A stretch of DNA of 64,000 nucleotides from Flavobacterium jumunjinense (GTDB taxonomy: Bacteria > Bacteroidota > Bacteroidia > Flavobacteriales > Flavobacteriaceae). The notes under the pieces were generated by a model. It did no database searches. It was not told where the DNA came from and saw only the letters and a program-made list of their open reading frames with translations. The DNA lies in the NCBI RefSeq assembly GCF_021650975.2, contig NZ_CP091285.1:4588001-4652000 (forward strand). Direction: 5' to 3'. Positions within the stretch are counted from its first letter, which is position 1. Each line of letters opens with the position of its first letter. The translations under genes and the position numbers were made by a program. This document shows positions 38,225 to 46,436 of this stretch, piece by piece.

Positions 38225-40075
38225 ATGAAATTTTTTATTAGAACACTCCTTCTTCTGTTATCACTAAGCACGTTTTCTCAAGAAGATATTGCGCAAAATT
38301 TTGATAAAAAAGAAATTTACATTACAATGAGAGATGGTGTAAAACTTTTTACAGCCATCTACACTCCTAAAGATATATCTAAGGATAACAAATATCCTTT
38401 TTTAATGCAAAGAACTTGCTATAGTATTGCCCCTTATGGTGAAGACAAGTTCCCTAAATCATTAGGACCAAACACTTTTCTATTGAATGATAAATATATT
38501 TTTATTTATCAAGATGTTAGAGGACGTTATATGAGTGAAGGAACATTTACAAATATGACACCACAAGCGGAACAAAAAAGTAAAACAAGTGTTGATGAAA
38601 GTACAGATACTTATGATACTATTGATTGGCTTATAAAAAACATTAAAAATAACAACGGAAAAATTGGACAGTACGGAACTTCCTATCCTGGTTTTTATAC
38701 CGCTGTAGGAACTCTTGCAAATCATCCGGCTCTAGTAGCTTCTTCACCACAAGCACCAATTTCTGATTTCTTCTTTGATGATTTTCATCACAATGGTGCT
38801 TTCATAATGGGATATTTCAGAACTTTCCCAGTTTTTGGAATACAAAAAGACAAAGCTACTAGCGAACATTGGTACATGAAAGATTTTATAGCTCCAACTT
38901 CTAAAGACGGATCTGTCTTTTATAATGAACTAGGAACTATTAAAGAAGCGTCTGACAAATATTATAAAGACAATTTCTTCATGCAAGAAATTATAGAACA
39001 TCCAAATTATGACAGTTTCTGGCAAAAAAGAAATTTATTACCCCATTTAAAAAACATAAATCACGCAGTAATGACCGTTGGTGGATGGTATGACGCAGAA
39101 GATTTAGCTGGACCACTAAATATTTACAAAACAATAGAAAAAACAAGTCCAAAAGCAAAGAACACAATTGTTATGGGACCTTTCTCTCATGGAGCTTGGG
39201 CTCGTGAAACTGGAAAACACTATCATAACGATATTTACTTTGGAGACAGTATTGCTACTTTTTATCAAAAGAACATTGAATACAAGTTTTTTAATCATTA
39301 TTTAAAAGGTGATTCAAAAAATGCAGTTGCTCTACCTGAAGCCTATATGTTTGATACTGGTAAAAAAGAGTGGAATGAATTTTCTAATTGGCCTCCAAAA
39401 AAAGCAAGCAAACTTAATTTTTATTTAAGTTCAAACGGAAAATTAGACACTAACAAGTCTAATAAAACTGCTTATAGCGAATATTATAGCGATCCAAACA
39501 ATCCTGTGCCAAGTAGTGTGAACTATTCAGATTTCAACGGATTCACACCCAGAAACTACATGAGTGAAGACCAACGTTTTGCATTGAGTCGTCCAGATGT
39601 AATCACTTTTACTACCGATTATTTAACGGAAGATATCACACTTGCAGGAGAAATCATGGCGAAATTAAAAATCGCTTCTTCTTCTTCAGATGCAGATTTT
39701 GTTGTTAAACTAATTGATATTTATCCACAAGATGAACCTCAAAATGAAGACAAACCAAATGTCATTTATGCTAATTATCATCAAATGGTGCGTAGTGAAG
39801 TTATGCCTGCTCGTTTTAGAAATAGTTTTGAAAAACCAGAAGCTTTAACACCAAACCAAACAACGGAAGTGAATTTAAAATTGCAAGATGTTTTACATAC
39901 TTTCAAAAAAGGACACAAAATCCAAATTCAAATTCAAAGTACATGGTATCCTATGATTGCGGTTAACCAACAGAAATTTTTAGAAAATAATTATTTAGCG
40001 ACTAAAGAAGATTATACTAAAGCCTTTATTAAAATTTTTAATGATAGCTACATTGAAGTAGACATATTGAAATAG
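38225..40075 (+). CDS. CocE/NonD family hydrolase (X-Pro dipeptidyl-peptidase S15-like)
   Basis: A 616-residue exported serine hydrolase (signal FIRTLLLLLSLSTFSQ). The N-terminal alpha/beta-hydrolase domain has MRDGVKLFTAIYTP, YQDVRGRYMSEGTF and the nucleophile Ser153 in GQYGTSYPGFY; the Asp lies in GGWYDAEDLAGPL and the His in GPFSHGAWARETG. The C-terminal jelly-roll domain (about 400-616; ITLAGEIMAKLKIASSSSDA, DFVVKLIDIYP) is the X-Pro DPP_C domain. The family includes glutaryl-7-ACA acylases, cocaine esterase and peptidases. A terminator follows at 40083-40110. Confidence 0.93.
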   Translation: MKFFIRTLLLLLSLSTFSQEDIAQNFDKKEIYITMRDGVKLFTAIYTPKDISKDNKYPFLMQRTCYSIAPYGEDKFPKSLGPNTFLLNDKYIFIYQDVRGRYMSEGTFTNMTPQAEQKSKTSVDESTDTYDTIDWLIKNIKNNNGKIGQYGTSYPGFYTAVGTLANHPALVASSPQAPISDFFFDDFHHNGAFIMGYFRTFPVFGIQKDKATSEHWYMKDFIAPTSKDGSVFYNELGTIKEASDKYYKDNFFMQEIIEHPNYDSFWQKRNLLPHLKNINHAVMTVGGWYDAEDLAGPLNIYKTIEKTSPKAKNTIVMGPFSHGAWARETGKHYHNDIYFGDSIATFYQKNIEYKFFNHYLKGDSKNAVALPEAYMFDTGKKEWNEFSNWPPKKASKLNFYLSSNGKLDTNKSNKTAYSEYYSDPNNPVPSSVNYSDFNGFTPRNYMSEDQRFALSRPDVITFTTDYLTEDITLAGEIMAKLKIASSSSDADFVVKLIDIYPQDEPQNEDKPNVIYANYHQMVRSEVMPARFRNSFEKPEALTPNQTTEVNLKLQDVLHTFKKGHKIQIQIQSTWYPMIAVNQQKFLENNYLATKEDYTKAFIKIFNDSYIEVDILK

Positions 40076-40082
40076 AAAAACG

Positions 40083-40110
40083 AAAGCTGTCTGAAAAGGC
40101 AGCTTTTTTT
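40083..40110 (+). terminator. Terminator after the CocE/NonD gene
   Basis: AAAGCTGTCT (40083-40092) pairs with AGGCAGCTTT (40097-40106), including one G-T pair, around the loop GAAA, followed by a T run. Confidence 0.88.
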
Positions 40111-40418
40111 ATGATTTAAAACGATTATAGCAAATCGTTAAAATCATCAAACCAGAAACATAAGTTTATTAATTCAAACTCACAGACCACAATCTACCAC
40201 ACTTCAATCGTGTTATTTCATCCTTTTCTTTTTATAATTCTTCGCATTTCATAACAGAGATTCATCAATAAAATATTCAAAATTGAAAAATATCTTCCCT
40301 TAAACATAAATTTCAAAAAACTTTTAAAATTTTAAACTTCAAAGCTGAAACAAAAAAATTACTTTTGCATTTCTAAATCATTGGCATATTGCCAAATTGA
40401 AAAATTGACATATTTAGC
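40111..40418 (+). promoter_or_regulatory. Gene-free region with the ABC-F promoter and a palindrome
   Basis: About 300 AT-rich bases without a plausible gene. It contains a -7 box TACTTTTG at 40360-40367 with TTC 19 bases upstream (weak -33), and within the predicted 5' untranslated region the perfect inverted repeat TTGGCA-TAT-TGCCAA (40381-40395), 23 bases before the ABC-F start codon. Confidence 0.6.
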
Positions 40419-42290
40419 ATGAATTACCTTTCAGTAGAAAACATATCCAAAGCATACGGAGAACGCGTTTTGTTTGACAACGTATCTTTCGGAATTAATA
40501 AAGATCAAAAAATTGCCTTTATTGCCAAAAATGGTTCTGGAAAAACCACCATCATGAACATGATTAACGGTTTTGATGAACCCGATACAGGACAAATTGT
40601 TCTTCGAAAAGGAATCAATATGGCTTTTTTATCACAGAACAATAATCTACAGGATGAATTAACCATTGAAGAAAGCATTTTTGCTTCAGACAATGAAACG
40701 CTGAAAGTAATAGAAGCTTACGAAAAAGCATTAGAAAATCCTGAAGACGAAGAAGTGTATCAGAGAGCTTTTGATGACATGGATCGTCATAATGCTTGGG
40801 ATTTTGAAACACAATACAAACAAATTTTATCAAAACTAAAATTAGTCGATTTAAAATTACTAGTTAAAAACCTTTCTGGTGGACAAAAGAAACGTTTGTC
40901 GTTAGCAATCATTTTAATTAGCCGTCCAGATTTATTAATATTAGATGAGCCAACCAATCACTTAGACTTAGAAATGATTGAATGGTTAGAAGATTATTTT
41001 TCAAAAGAAAATATTACTTTATTCATGGTAACGCATGATCGTTTTTTCCTAGAACGTGTTTGTAATGAAATTATAGAGCTTGACAATAATAAAGTATACC
41101 AATATAAAGGAAATTATTCCTACTATTTAGAGAAAAAAGAAGAACGAATTGCTTCTGAAAACGCAAGTGTTGATAAAGCACAAAACTTATTTGTAAAAGA
41201 ATTGGCTTGGATGCGTCGCCAACCAAAAGCAAGAACTACAAAATCAAAATCGCGTCAAGACGATTTCTACAAAATTAAAGAAAAGGCAGAAAGCCGCAGA
41301 AAAGATAATGTTGTTGAATTGGAAATCAACATGGAAAGAATGGGTAGTAAAATCATCGAAATGGTTAAGGTTACTAAGAAATTCCCAGAAAAAACTATCC
41401 TTGATGAATTCTCCTATTCCTTTCAACGTGGAGAACGTATCGGAATTATTGGAAAAAACGGAACTGGAAAGTCTACGTTTTTAAATATTCTTACAAAAAC
41501 AATGAATCCAGAATCTGGTAAAGTCATCATTGGTGACACTATCAAAATTGGCTACTATACTCAAAGTGGAATTAATCCAAAACCAGGTCAGAAAGTAATT
41601 GATATTATTAAAGAATATGGAGAATACATTCCTTTAACCAAAGGTAAAATTATTTCTGCAACACAATTATTAGAACGCTTTTTATTTGATGCTAAAAAAC
41701 AGTATGATTTTGTAGAAAAACTGAGTGGAGGAGAATTGAAACGTTTGTATTTATGTACTGTTTTAATTCAAAATCCAAACTTCTTAATTCTCGATGAGCC
41801 AACTAATGATTTAGATATTGTTACATTAAATGTATTAGAAAGTTTCTTATTAGACTATCCTGGTTGTTTATTAGTAGTGAGTCACGATAGATACTTCATG
41901 GATAAAATTGTAGATCACTTATTCGTTTTTAGAGGAGAAGGACAAGTAGAAGATTTTCCAGGAAATTATTCTGATTTTAGAAGCTATGAAGATTCATCAG
42001 AACCAAAAGGATTAAGCAGTGTTAGCACAGAAAATAATGCTTCAAAATCTTGGAAAGAGAAAAATGCTACTGCAACAGGCTTATCATTTAACGAACAAAA
42101 AGAATTCAACAAAATTGAACGTGAAATAAAAGATTTAGAATTTGAAAAAGCTAAAATTGAAAAAGAATTTGCCGACGGAAAAGTAGCAGATGATAAAATT
42201 GAAGCTAAAGCAAATGAACTTCAAAAAATAATTAAATCTTTAGAAGAAAAAGAAGAACGTTGGTTCGAACTTTCAGCAAAAGTGGAATAA
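40419..42290 (+). CDS. ABC-F family ATP-binding protein
   Basis: A 623-residue soluble protein with two ABC ATPase domains and no membrane part. The first Walker A is AKNGSGKTTIMN, with signature LSGGQKKRLSLA and Walker B LLILDEPTNHLD; the second Walker A is GKNGTGKSTFLN, with LSGGELKRLYLC and FLILDEPTNDLD. The linker between them (about 235-310) is highly charged with WMRRQPKARTTKSKSR, and a C-terminal coiled coil (about 560-623) resembles Uup. ABC-F proteins act on the ribosome E site to rescue or modulate translation; Uup-like members also affect DNA transposon excision. A -7 box is at 40360-40367. Confidence 0.93.
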   Translation: MNYLSVENISKAYGERVLFDNVSFGINKDQKIAFIAKNGSGKTTIMNMINGFDEPDTGQIVLRKGINMAFLSQNNNLQDELTIEESIFASDNETLKVIEAYEKALENPEDEEVYQRAFDDMDRHNAWDFETQYKQILSKLKLVDLKLLVKNLSGGQKKRLSLAIILISRPDLLILDEPTNHLDLEMIEWLEDYFSKENITLFMVTHDRFFLERVCNEIIELDNNKVYQYKGNYSYYLEKKEERIASENASVDKAQNLFVKELAWMRRQPKARTTKSKSRQDDFYKIKEKAESRRKDNVVELEINMERMGSKIIEMVKVTKKFPEKTILDEFSYSFQRGERIGIIGKNGTGKSTFLNILTKTMNPESGKVIIGDTIKIGYYTQSGINPKPGQKVIDIIKEYGEYIPLTKGKIISATQLLERFLFDAKKQYDFVEKLSGGELKRLYLCTVLIQNPNFLILDEPTNDLDIVTLNVLESFLLDYPGCLLVVSHDRYFMDKIVDHLFVFRGEGQVEDFPGNYSDFRSYEDSSEPKGLSSVSTENNASKSWKEKNATATGLSFNEQKEFNKIEREIKDLEFEKAKIEKEFADGKVADDKIEAKANELQKIIKSLEEKEERWFELSAKVE

Positions 42291-42296
42291 ATTTTA

Positions 42297-42356
42297 AACC
42301 ATTAAGATAGTAAGCTTCATTAAGTTTTTCTTAATCATATTACTATCTTAATGGTT
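42297..42356 (+). repeat. Long nested hairpin between the ABC-F and methyltransferase genes
   Basis: The 17-bp arms at 42297-42313 and 42340-42356 are perfectly complementary (AACCATTAAGATAGTAA and its reverse complement). Inside the loop a second stem ATTAAG/CTTAAT closes a T5 loop (42319-42335). The right arm contains the first possible ATG of the next gene. It may terminate or process the ABC-F transcript, although it is AT-rich and has no T run on the plus strand. Confidence 0.7.
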
Positions 42357-42371
42357 CAAAAAAAACAAAAA

Positions 42372-43199
42372 ATGATTCATATTCTAAAATCATATCTAAA
42401 ATTCCTTTGGAAATCCAAAAACGAACATGGAGTTCATTCTCCTTTTGTATATGATTTAGTCACCAAGTGTTTTTATGACAAAACGAATTATTCCGAATAT
42501 GCTATTCTAAATAATTACAGAAAATCACTTTTAACTAATAAAAACGCTATCGAAGTAACCGATTTTGGAGCCGGTTCAAGGGTTTTCAAATCAAACACAA
42601 GAGAAGTAAATAAAATAGCAAAAACAGCAGGTATTACTTCAAAAAATGCTGAATTACTTTTTAGAATAGTTAATTATTTTCAACCAAAAAACACCTTAGA
42701 GATAGGAACATCTTTAGGACTTGCTACTTCTGCGCTATCATTAGGCTATTTAAAGACGAAGATAACTTCACTAGAAGGCTGTCCAAACACTTTGTCGATT
42801 GCAGAAAATCACCTACAAAATTCAAGTATAAATAAAGATAATATCCATTTTATAAATACCGAATTTACACAATACCTATCAAGCTATAACACACAACCTA
42901 CAAATTACAACTTCATCTACTTCGACGGTAATCATTCCAAAAAAGCAACATTAGAGTATTTCGAATTACTTTTACCAACCATTACAAACGAAACGGTTTG
43001 GATTTTCGACGACATACATTGGTCCAAAGAAATGGAAGAAGCTTGGGAAACTATAAAAAAACATGCAACTGTAAAAATCACCATTGATACTTTTCAATGG
43101 GGTATCGTTTTTTTTAGACAAGAACAAGAGAAAGAACATTTCATAATAAATCCAAATAAAACCTTAAGTTCATTTCTTTTTGAAAAAATTAGATTTTAA
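42372..43199 (+). CDS. Class I SAM-dependent methyltransferase
   Basis: From the ATG at 42372 the protein has 275 residues; an earlier ATG at 42351 lies inside a hairpin arm and would add only MVQKKQK. The Rossmann SAM site is NTLEIGTSLGLATSALSLG, with the acidic residue in ITSLEGCPNTLSIAENHL and a later strand FIYFDGNHSKKATLEYF. This is the O-methyltransferase-like layout (family 24 type). The N-terminus HILKSYLKFLWKSKNEHGVH and the SPFVYDLVTKCFYD motif are conserved in a Bacteroidota group. The substrate is unknown and neighbours give no pathway. Confidence 0.85.
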   Translation: MIHILKSYLKFLWKSKNEHGVHSPFVYDLVTKCFYDKTNYSEYAILNNYRKSLLTNKNAIEVTDFGAGSRVFKSNTREVNKIAKTAGITSKNAELLFRIVNYFQPKNTLEIGTSLGLATSALSLGYLKTKITSLEGCPNTLSIAENHLQNSSINKDNIHFINTEFTQYLSSYNTQPTNYNFIYFDGNHSKKATLEYFELLLPTITNETVWIFDDIHWSKEMEEAWETIKKHATVKITIDTFQWGIVFFRQEQEKEHFIINPNKTLSSFLFEKIRF

Positions 43200-43257
43200 T
43201 TGTAACAAAATCACTTGTTTTTCTACTTATGTTTAATTAAGAATTCCGATTTACAGA

Positions 43258-43281
43258 ATTCTAAATTCTAAATTCTAAATT
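43258..43281 (+). repeat. ATTCTAA heptamer repeat before the LolD-like gene
   Basis: Three tandem copies of ATTCTAA plus ATT lie directly upstream of the start codon at 43285, separated by three bases. A similar repeat stands before the adenosyltransferase gene at 45389. Confidence 0.75.
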
Positions 43282-43284
43282 GAA

Positions 43285-43998
43285 ATGGCACAACCAATCA
43301 TCGAAATAAAAGACATCAAAAGAGATTTTCCATTAGGAGACGAAGTTATTCATGTACTAAAAGGAATTGATTTAAAGATCAATAAAGGAGAATACGTTGC
43401 ATTGATGGGACCATCTGGTTCAGGAAAATCGACACTTATGAATCTTTTAGGCTGTTTAGACACTCCAACTTCTGGTACTTATGTTTTAAACGGAAAATTG
43501 GTGAGTAAAATGCACGATGATGAGTTAGCAGAAATTCGAAATAAAGAAATAGGATTCGTTTTCCAAACTTTTAACCTAATGCCAAGAACAACAGCATTAG
43601 ACAATGTTGCATTACCAATGGTTTATGCTGGTTTTTCAAAATCGGAACGAAATGAAAGAGCTACCGAAGTTTTAACACAAGTAGGGCTTGCTGACAGAAT
43701 GGATCATAAACCCAATCAATTATCAGGTGGACAACGCCAACGTGTAGCAGTAGGCCGCGCATTAGTAAACAAACCAGCTATTATCCTTGCCGATGAGCCA
43801 ACAGGAAACTTAGACAGTAAAACATCCGTAGAAATCATGGGTCTTTTTAACGAAATTCATGCTAACGGAAACACTGTCATTCTAGTAACTCACGAAGAAG
43901 ATATTGCAGCATATGCACATAGAGTTATTCGTCTTAGAGATGGAGTTATTGAAAGTGATACGATGAACACTAATATAAACATTCATGAAAAAAACTAA
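43285..43998 (+). CDS. ABC transporter ATP-binding protein (LolD/MacB type)
   Basis: A 237-residue ATPase with Walker [16 protein letters not shown], the Q loop in [13 protein letters not shown], signature [16 protein letters not shown], Walker [16 protein letters not shown] and the switch His in [13 protein letters not shown]. The [11 protein letters not shown] form is typical of LolD, MacB and FtsE ATPases, which power extraction of lipoproteins or export without crossing the membrane. No permease gene is adjacent, so its partner must be encoded elsewhere. Its end overlaps a small broken membrane gene by 14 bases. Confidence 0.92.
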   Translation: MAQPIIEIKDIKRDFPLGDEVIHVLKGIDLKINKGEYVALMGPSGSGKSTLMNLLGCLDTPTSGTYVLNGKLVSKMHDDELAEIRNKEIGFVFQTFNLMPRTTALDNVALPMVYAGFSKSERNERATEVLTQVGLADRMDHKPNQLSGGQRQRVAVGRALVNKPAIILADEPTGNLDSKTSVEIMGLFNEIHANGNTVILVTHEEDIAAYAHRVIRLRDGVIESDTMNTNINIHEKN

Positions 43999-44155
43999 AC
44001 TATTACTAACTTTCGGGATTATTGCGTGTAGTATTTCACAAATAAGTTCTCGTTATTTAAACCTAGAAGACTCAATCAAAGGCCTTATAATGGGGTTTTG
44101 AATTGGAATTTTAGTTATAGGAATACTTCAACTAAAAAAAACTTCAAAAGTATAA
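43985..44155 (+). pseudogene. Small two-helix membrane protein gene with internal TGA stop
   Basis: ATG at 43985 overlaps the end of the LolD-like gene by 14 bases and reads [20 protein letters not shown], then SSRYLNLEDSIKGLIMGF before TGA at 44099-44101. The same frame continues IGILVIGILQLKKTSKV to TAA at 44153-44155. GLIMGFxIGILVIGILQLKK looks like a continuous second transmembrane helix, so GGA-to-TGA is the simplest explanation. As it stands only 38 residues with one complete membrane helix would be made. Downstream, 44156-44275 encodes further hydrophobic residues in the same frame but has no start. Confidence 0.55.
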
Positions 44156-44332
44156 TTCCGATTCAGAAGCGAATGGCTAGGGGTTTATTTATTATTCCTT
44201 TTCCTGCTCTACATTCTATTTTTTCTAAACCTTCACAGGTTTAAAAAAAATACCATTCCTATCAGGGCTATTTAGTATTCCATTTTTTCTTTTGTCAGTA
44301 AGTCATTATATTTGGTACACAAAATTGAATCT
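44156..44332 (+). other. Non-coding or degraded stretch before the ATP-grasp gene
   Basis: The frame of the upstream broken gene continues with a hydrophobic segment (EWLGVYLLFLFLLYILFFLN) and stops at a TAG near 44273. Without a start codon or ribosome site I regard this as a gene remnant. No clear promoter is visible for the following ATP-grasp gene. Confidence 0.4.
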
Positions 44333-45190
44333 ATGAAAATTGCTTTACTTACCTGTGAAAAATTACCTGACTTACTCCCCTCCGATCAACTATTAATTCC
44401 TGAATTAGCAAAACATAACATTGTAGCAAAAGCAGAAATCTGGGACAACATTTCAGTAGATTGGTCAACATATGATTATCTCATTTTTAGAAACACATGG
44501 GATTATTATGAAAAAGAAGAAAAATTCAACCTTTGGCTAAATAAAATAGAACAGTTAGGAATAAAAACACTCAACTCCTTATCTATAATAAAAGAAAACA
44601 AACATAAATTCTATTTGCAAAAACTTCAAGAAAAAGGAATTACAATTATCCCAACACTTTTTCAAGAGAAAACAAATAATTTAAACTTAAAATCAGCTAT
44701 ACCAAATCATTGGAAAAAAGCAGTTATAAAACCCGCATTTTCAGCTGGCTCCTACCTCACAAAAGCATTTGACATCTCTAAGATTGACACTATCAACCAA
44801 GAGTATAAATCTATAGCTACAGAAAAAGAATTATTAATTCAAAAATTCATCCCTGAAATTAATACAGAAGGAGAAACTTCATTTATTTTTTTCAACAAAC
44901 AATTCTCACATTGTATCAATAAAAAACCAGCACAAAATGATTTTAGAATTCAAGTTCAATTTGGTGGAAAATACACCATAATTCAACCTTCTAAAGAAAC
45001 AATACAACAAGCACAAGAAATAGTAAACTGTTTTCCTGACAACCTATTATATGCCAGAGTTGATGGAATTATTATTAAAAATAAAATACACCTTATGGAA
45101 GTAGAGTGCATTGAACCCGATTTATATTTTTCTTTAGCACCAGAATCATTACAACGATTTACAACTTCATTATTGCAATTAATTAAGTAA
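44333..45190 (+). CDS. ATP-grasp domain protein
   Basis: A 285-residue protein from the ATG at 44333 (a TTG at 44312 is open upstream but adds only seven residues). The fold is that of ATP-grasp ligases of the RimK/glutathione synthetase-like group: YLIFRNTWDYYEKEEKFNLW at the N-terminal domain, KKAVIKPAFSAGSYLTKAF for the nucleotide loop, LIQKFIPEINTEGETSFIFF, and LLYARVDGIIIKNKIHLMEV followed by CIEPDLYF, where Asp and Glu bind Mg2+. The group includes the cycloserine ligase DcsG. Substrates cannot be read here and there is no biosynthetic neighbourhood. Confidence 0.85.
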   Translation: MKIALLTCEKLPDLLPSDQLLIPELAKHNIVAKAEIWDNISVDWSTYDYLIFRNTWDYYEKEEKFNLWLNKIEQLGIKTLNSLSIIKENKHKFYLQKLQEKGITIIPTLFQEKTNNLNLKSAIPNHWKKAVIKPAFSAGSYLTKAFDISKIDTINQEYKSIATEKELLIQKFIPEINTEGETSFIFFNKQFSHCINKKPAQNDFRIQVQFGGKYTIIQPSKETIQQAQEIVNCFPDNLLYARVDGIIIKNKIHLMEVECIEPDLYFSLAPESLQRFTTSLLQLIK

Positions 45191-45197
45191 ATTTGAC

Positions 45198-45350
45198 ATG
45201 CGAGAAAACAAAATCTTTACAATCATAATTGTTATAGCAATACTCTATCTAATTCTAAAAATACTACATAGAATATTTCCTAACAAGATAAATCATAGAA
45301 AACAATTTAAAATCACAAGTCAAAAAAACAAAAAAAAACCTGAAGATTAG
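45198..45350 (+). CDS. Small single-helix membrane protein
   Basis: A 50-residue frame, ATG at 45198, 7 bases after the ATP-grasp stop. It encodes one hydrophobic helix (IFTIIIVIAILYLILKIL) followed by a strongly basic tail (NHRKQFKITSQKNKKKPED). No family is recognised. Position, spacing and the membrane-plus-basic-tail layout make it a plausible real small protein, possibly coupled to the ATP-grasp gene, but there is no independent support for expression. Confidence 0.5.
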   Translation: MRENKIFTIIIVIAILYLILKILHRIFPNKINHRKQFKITSQKNKKKPED

Positions 45351-45356
45351 AATTTT

Positions 45357-45386
45357 TAAAATTCTAAAATCTAAAATCTAAAATTC
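45357..45386 (+). repeat. TAAAATC-type heptamer repeat before the adenosyltransferase gene
   Basis: TAAAATTC, TAAAATC, TAAAATC and TAAAATTC occur in tandem and end two bases before the start codon at 45389. It is related in sequence and position to the ATTCTAA repeat at 43258-43281. Confidence 0.7.
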
Positions 45387-45388
45387 AC

Positions 45389-45958
45389 ATGAAAGTATAT
45401 ACAAAAACAGGTGACAAAGGAACAACAGCCCTTTTTGGAGGAACTCGTGTACCAAAACACCATATAAGAATCGAAAGTTATGGAACAGTCGACGAATTAA
45501 ACTCCTATATCGGACTAATTAGAGACCAAGACATCAATCAGAATTACAAAGATGTACTAATTGAAGTACAAGATCGATTATTTACTTTAGGAGCAATACT
45601 CGCAACTCCTCCAGAAAAAGAAACTTTAAAAAACGGCCAACCAAGGCTACAAAATCTAGGACTTCAAGATAAAGATATTGAGTATTTAGAAAATGAAATA
45701 GACACCATGGAGGAAAACTTACCTCCAATGACTCATTTTGTATTACCAGGAGGCCATCCAACTGTGTCATATTGTCACATTGCTCGTTGTGTTTGCAGAA
45801 GAGCGGAACGCCTGTCAGTACAGCTTAACGAGACTGAGCCGACAGATGCGCATGTCTTAACCTATTTAAACCGACTATCTGACTATCTTTTTGTGCTGGC
45901 ACGAAAGTTGACTTATGACTTGAAGGCTGATGAAGTAAAATGGATACCTAGAAAGTAG
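45389..45958 (+). CDS. Cob(I)alamin adenosyltransferase, PduO type
   Basis: A 189-residue PduO-type ATP:corrinoid adenosyltransferase that makes adenosylcobalamin. Seen: KVYTKTGDKGTTALFGGTRV at the N-terminus (ATP site), RIESYGTVDELNSYIGLIRD, FVLPGGHPTVSYCHIARCVC and the catalytic region RRAERLSVQLNE. Normal length. The last third (about 45780-45955) uses visibly more GC-rich codons (CTG, CGG, GCG, ACG) than the AT-rich first two-thirds, although the protein is intact. A TAAAATC-type repeat immediately precedes the start. Confidence 0.93.
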   Translation: MKVYTKTGDKGTTALFGGTRVPKHHIRIESYGTVDELNSYIGLIRDQDINQNYKDVLIEVQDRLFTLGAILATPPEKETLKNGQPRLQNLGLQDKDIEYLENEIDTMEENLPPMTHFVLPGGHPTVSYCHIARCVCRRAERLSVQLNETEPTDAHVLTYLNRLSDYLFVLARKLTYDLKADEVKWIPRK

Positions 45959-46073
45959 GAATCAATCTTTAATTTAGTAGTGAATTTCATCATTTAAAAA
46001 GGTGTATTTTACTAATAATTATAGCCTAAAAAAAAACGTTCTTATAAATAATAAAAAATAAATCAAAAAAAAC

Positions 46074-46103
46074 TTGACTATTTAAGTTAAAAAATTATTT
46101 TTG
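46074..46103 (+). promoter_or_regulatory. Promoter of the DUF2795 gene
   Basis: TTG (46074-46076), exactly 19 bases, then TATTTTTG (46096-46103): a complete Bacteroidota promoter 23 bases before the start codon. The usual spacing gives a leader of about 16 bases. Confidence 0.88.
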
Positions 46104-46125
46104 CATAAATTTAAATCGATAGAAA

Positions 46126-46347
46126 ATGTATTGGACATTAGAACTAGCATCTTATCTAAGTGATGCTCCTTGGCCTGCTACCAAAGACGAACTTATCGAC
46201 TACGCTATCAGGACTGGTGCTCCTTTAGAAGTAGTAGAAAACCTTCAATCAATAGAAGACGAAGGAGAAATCTATGAATCAATGGAGGAAATATGGCCTG
46301 ATTATCCGACAGATGACGACTATCTTTGGAATGAGGATGAATATTAA
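46126..46347 (+). CDS. DUF2795 domain small acidic protein
   Basis: A 73-residue, very acidic protein, MYWTLELASYLSDAPWPATK, then DELIDYAIRTGAPLEVVENL, ending in an Asp/Glu/Tyr-rich tail. It matches the DUF2795 family; in Bacteroidota this gene typically stands before secA, as here. The helix with APLEVVENL is the conserved core. The function is not known. It has its own promoter (46074-46103) and a terminator (46368-46395) before secA. Confidence 0.85.
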   Translation: MYWTLELASYLSDAPWPATKDELIDYAIRTGAPLEVVENLQSIEDEGEIYESMEEIWPDYPTDDDYLWNEDEY

Positions 46348-46367
46348 AAGATAAAATCAAACACTAG

Positions 46368-46395
46368 AAAAGTCTCTTACTGAGGCTTTTTTTTT
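46368..46395 (+). terminator. Terminator between the DUF2795 gene and secA
   Basis: AAAAGTCTC (46368-46376) pairs with GAGGCTTTT (46382-46390), with one G-T pair, around a 5-base loop, and a T run continues to 46395. Confidence 0.85.
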
Positions 46396-46436
46396 GTAAA
46401 TTTATAAACGAATTCTATAAATAATAAATTATACTT

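Noticed and set aside
44099..44101. TGA read as selenocysteine or another recoded amino acid
   Set aside because: No SECIS-like stem is visible after the codon and a Gly-to-stop mutation within a membrane helix is simpler.
45198..45350. Antisense or chance origin for the 50-residue membrane ORF
   Set aside because: I kept it as a low-confidence gene because spacing to the upstream stop and the helix-plus-basic-tail layout are typical of real small proteins.
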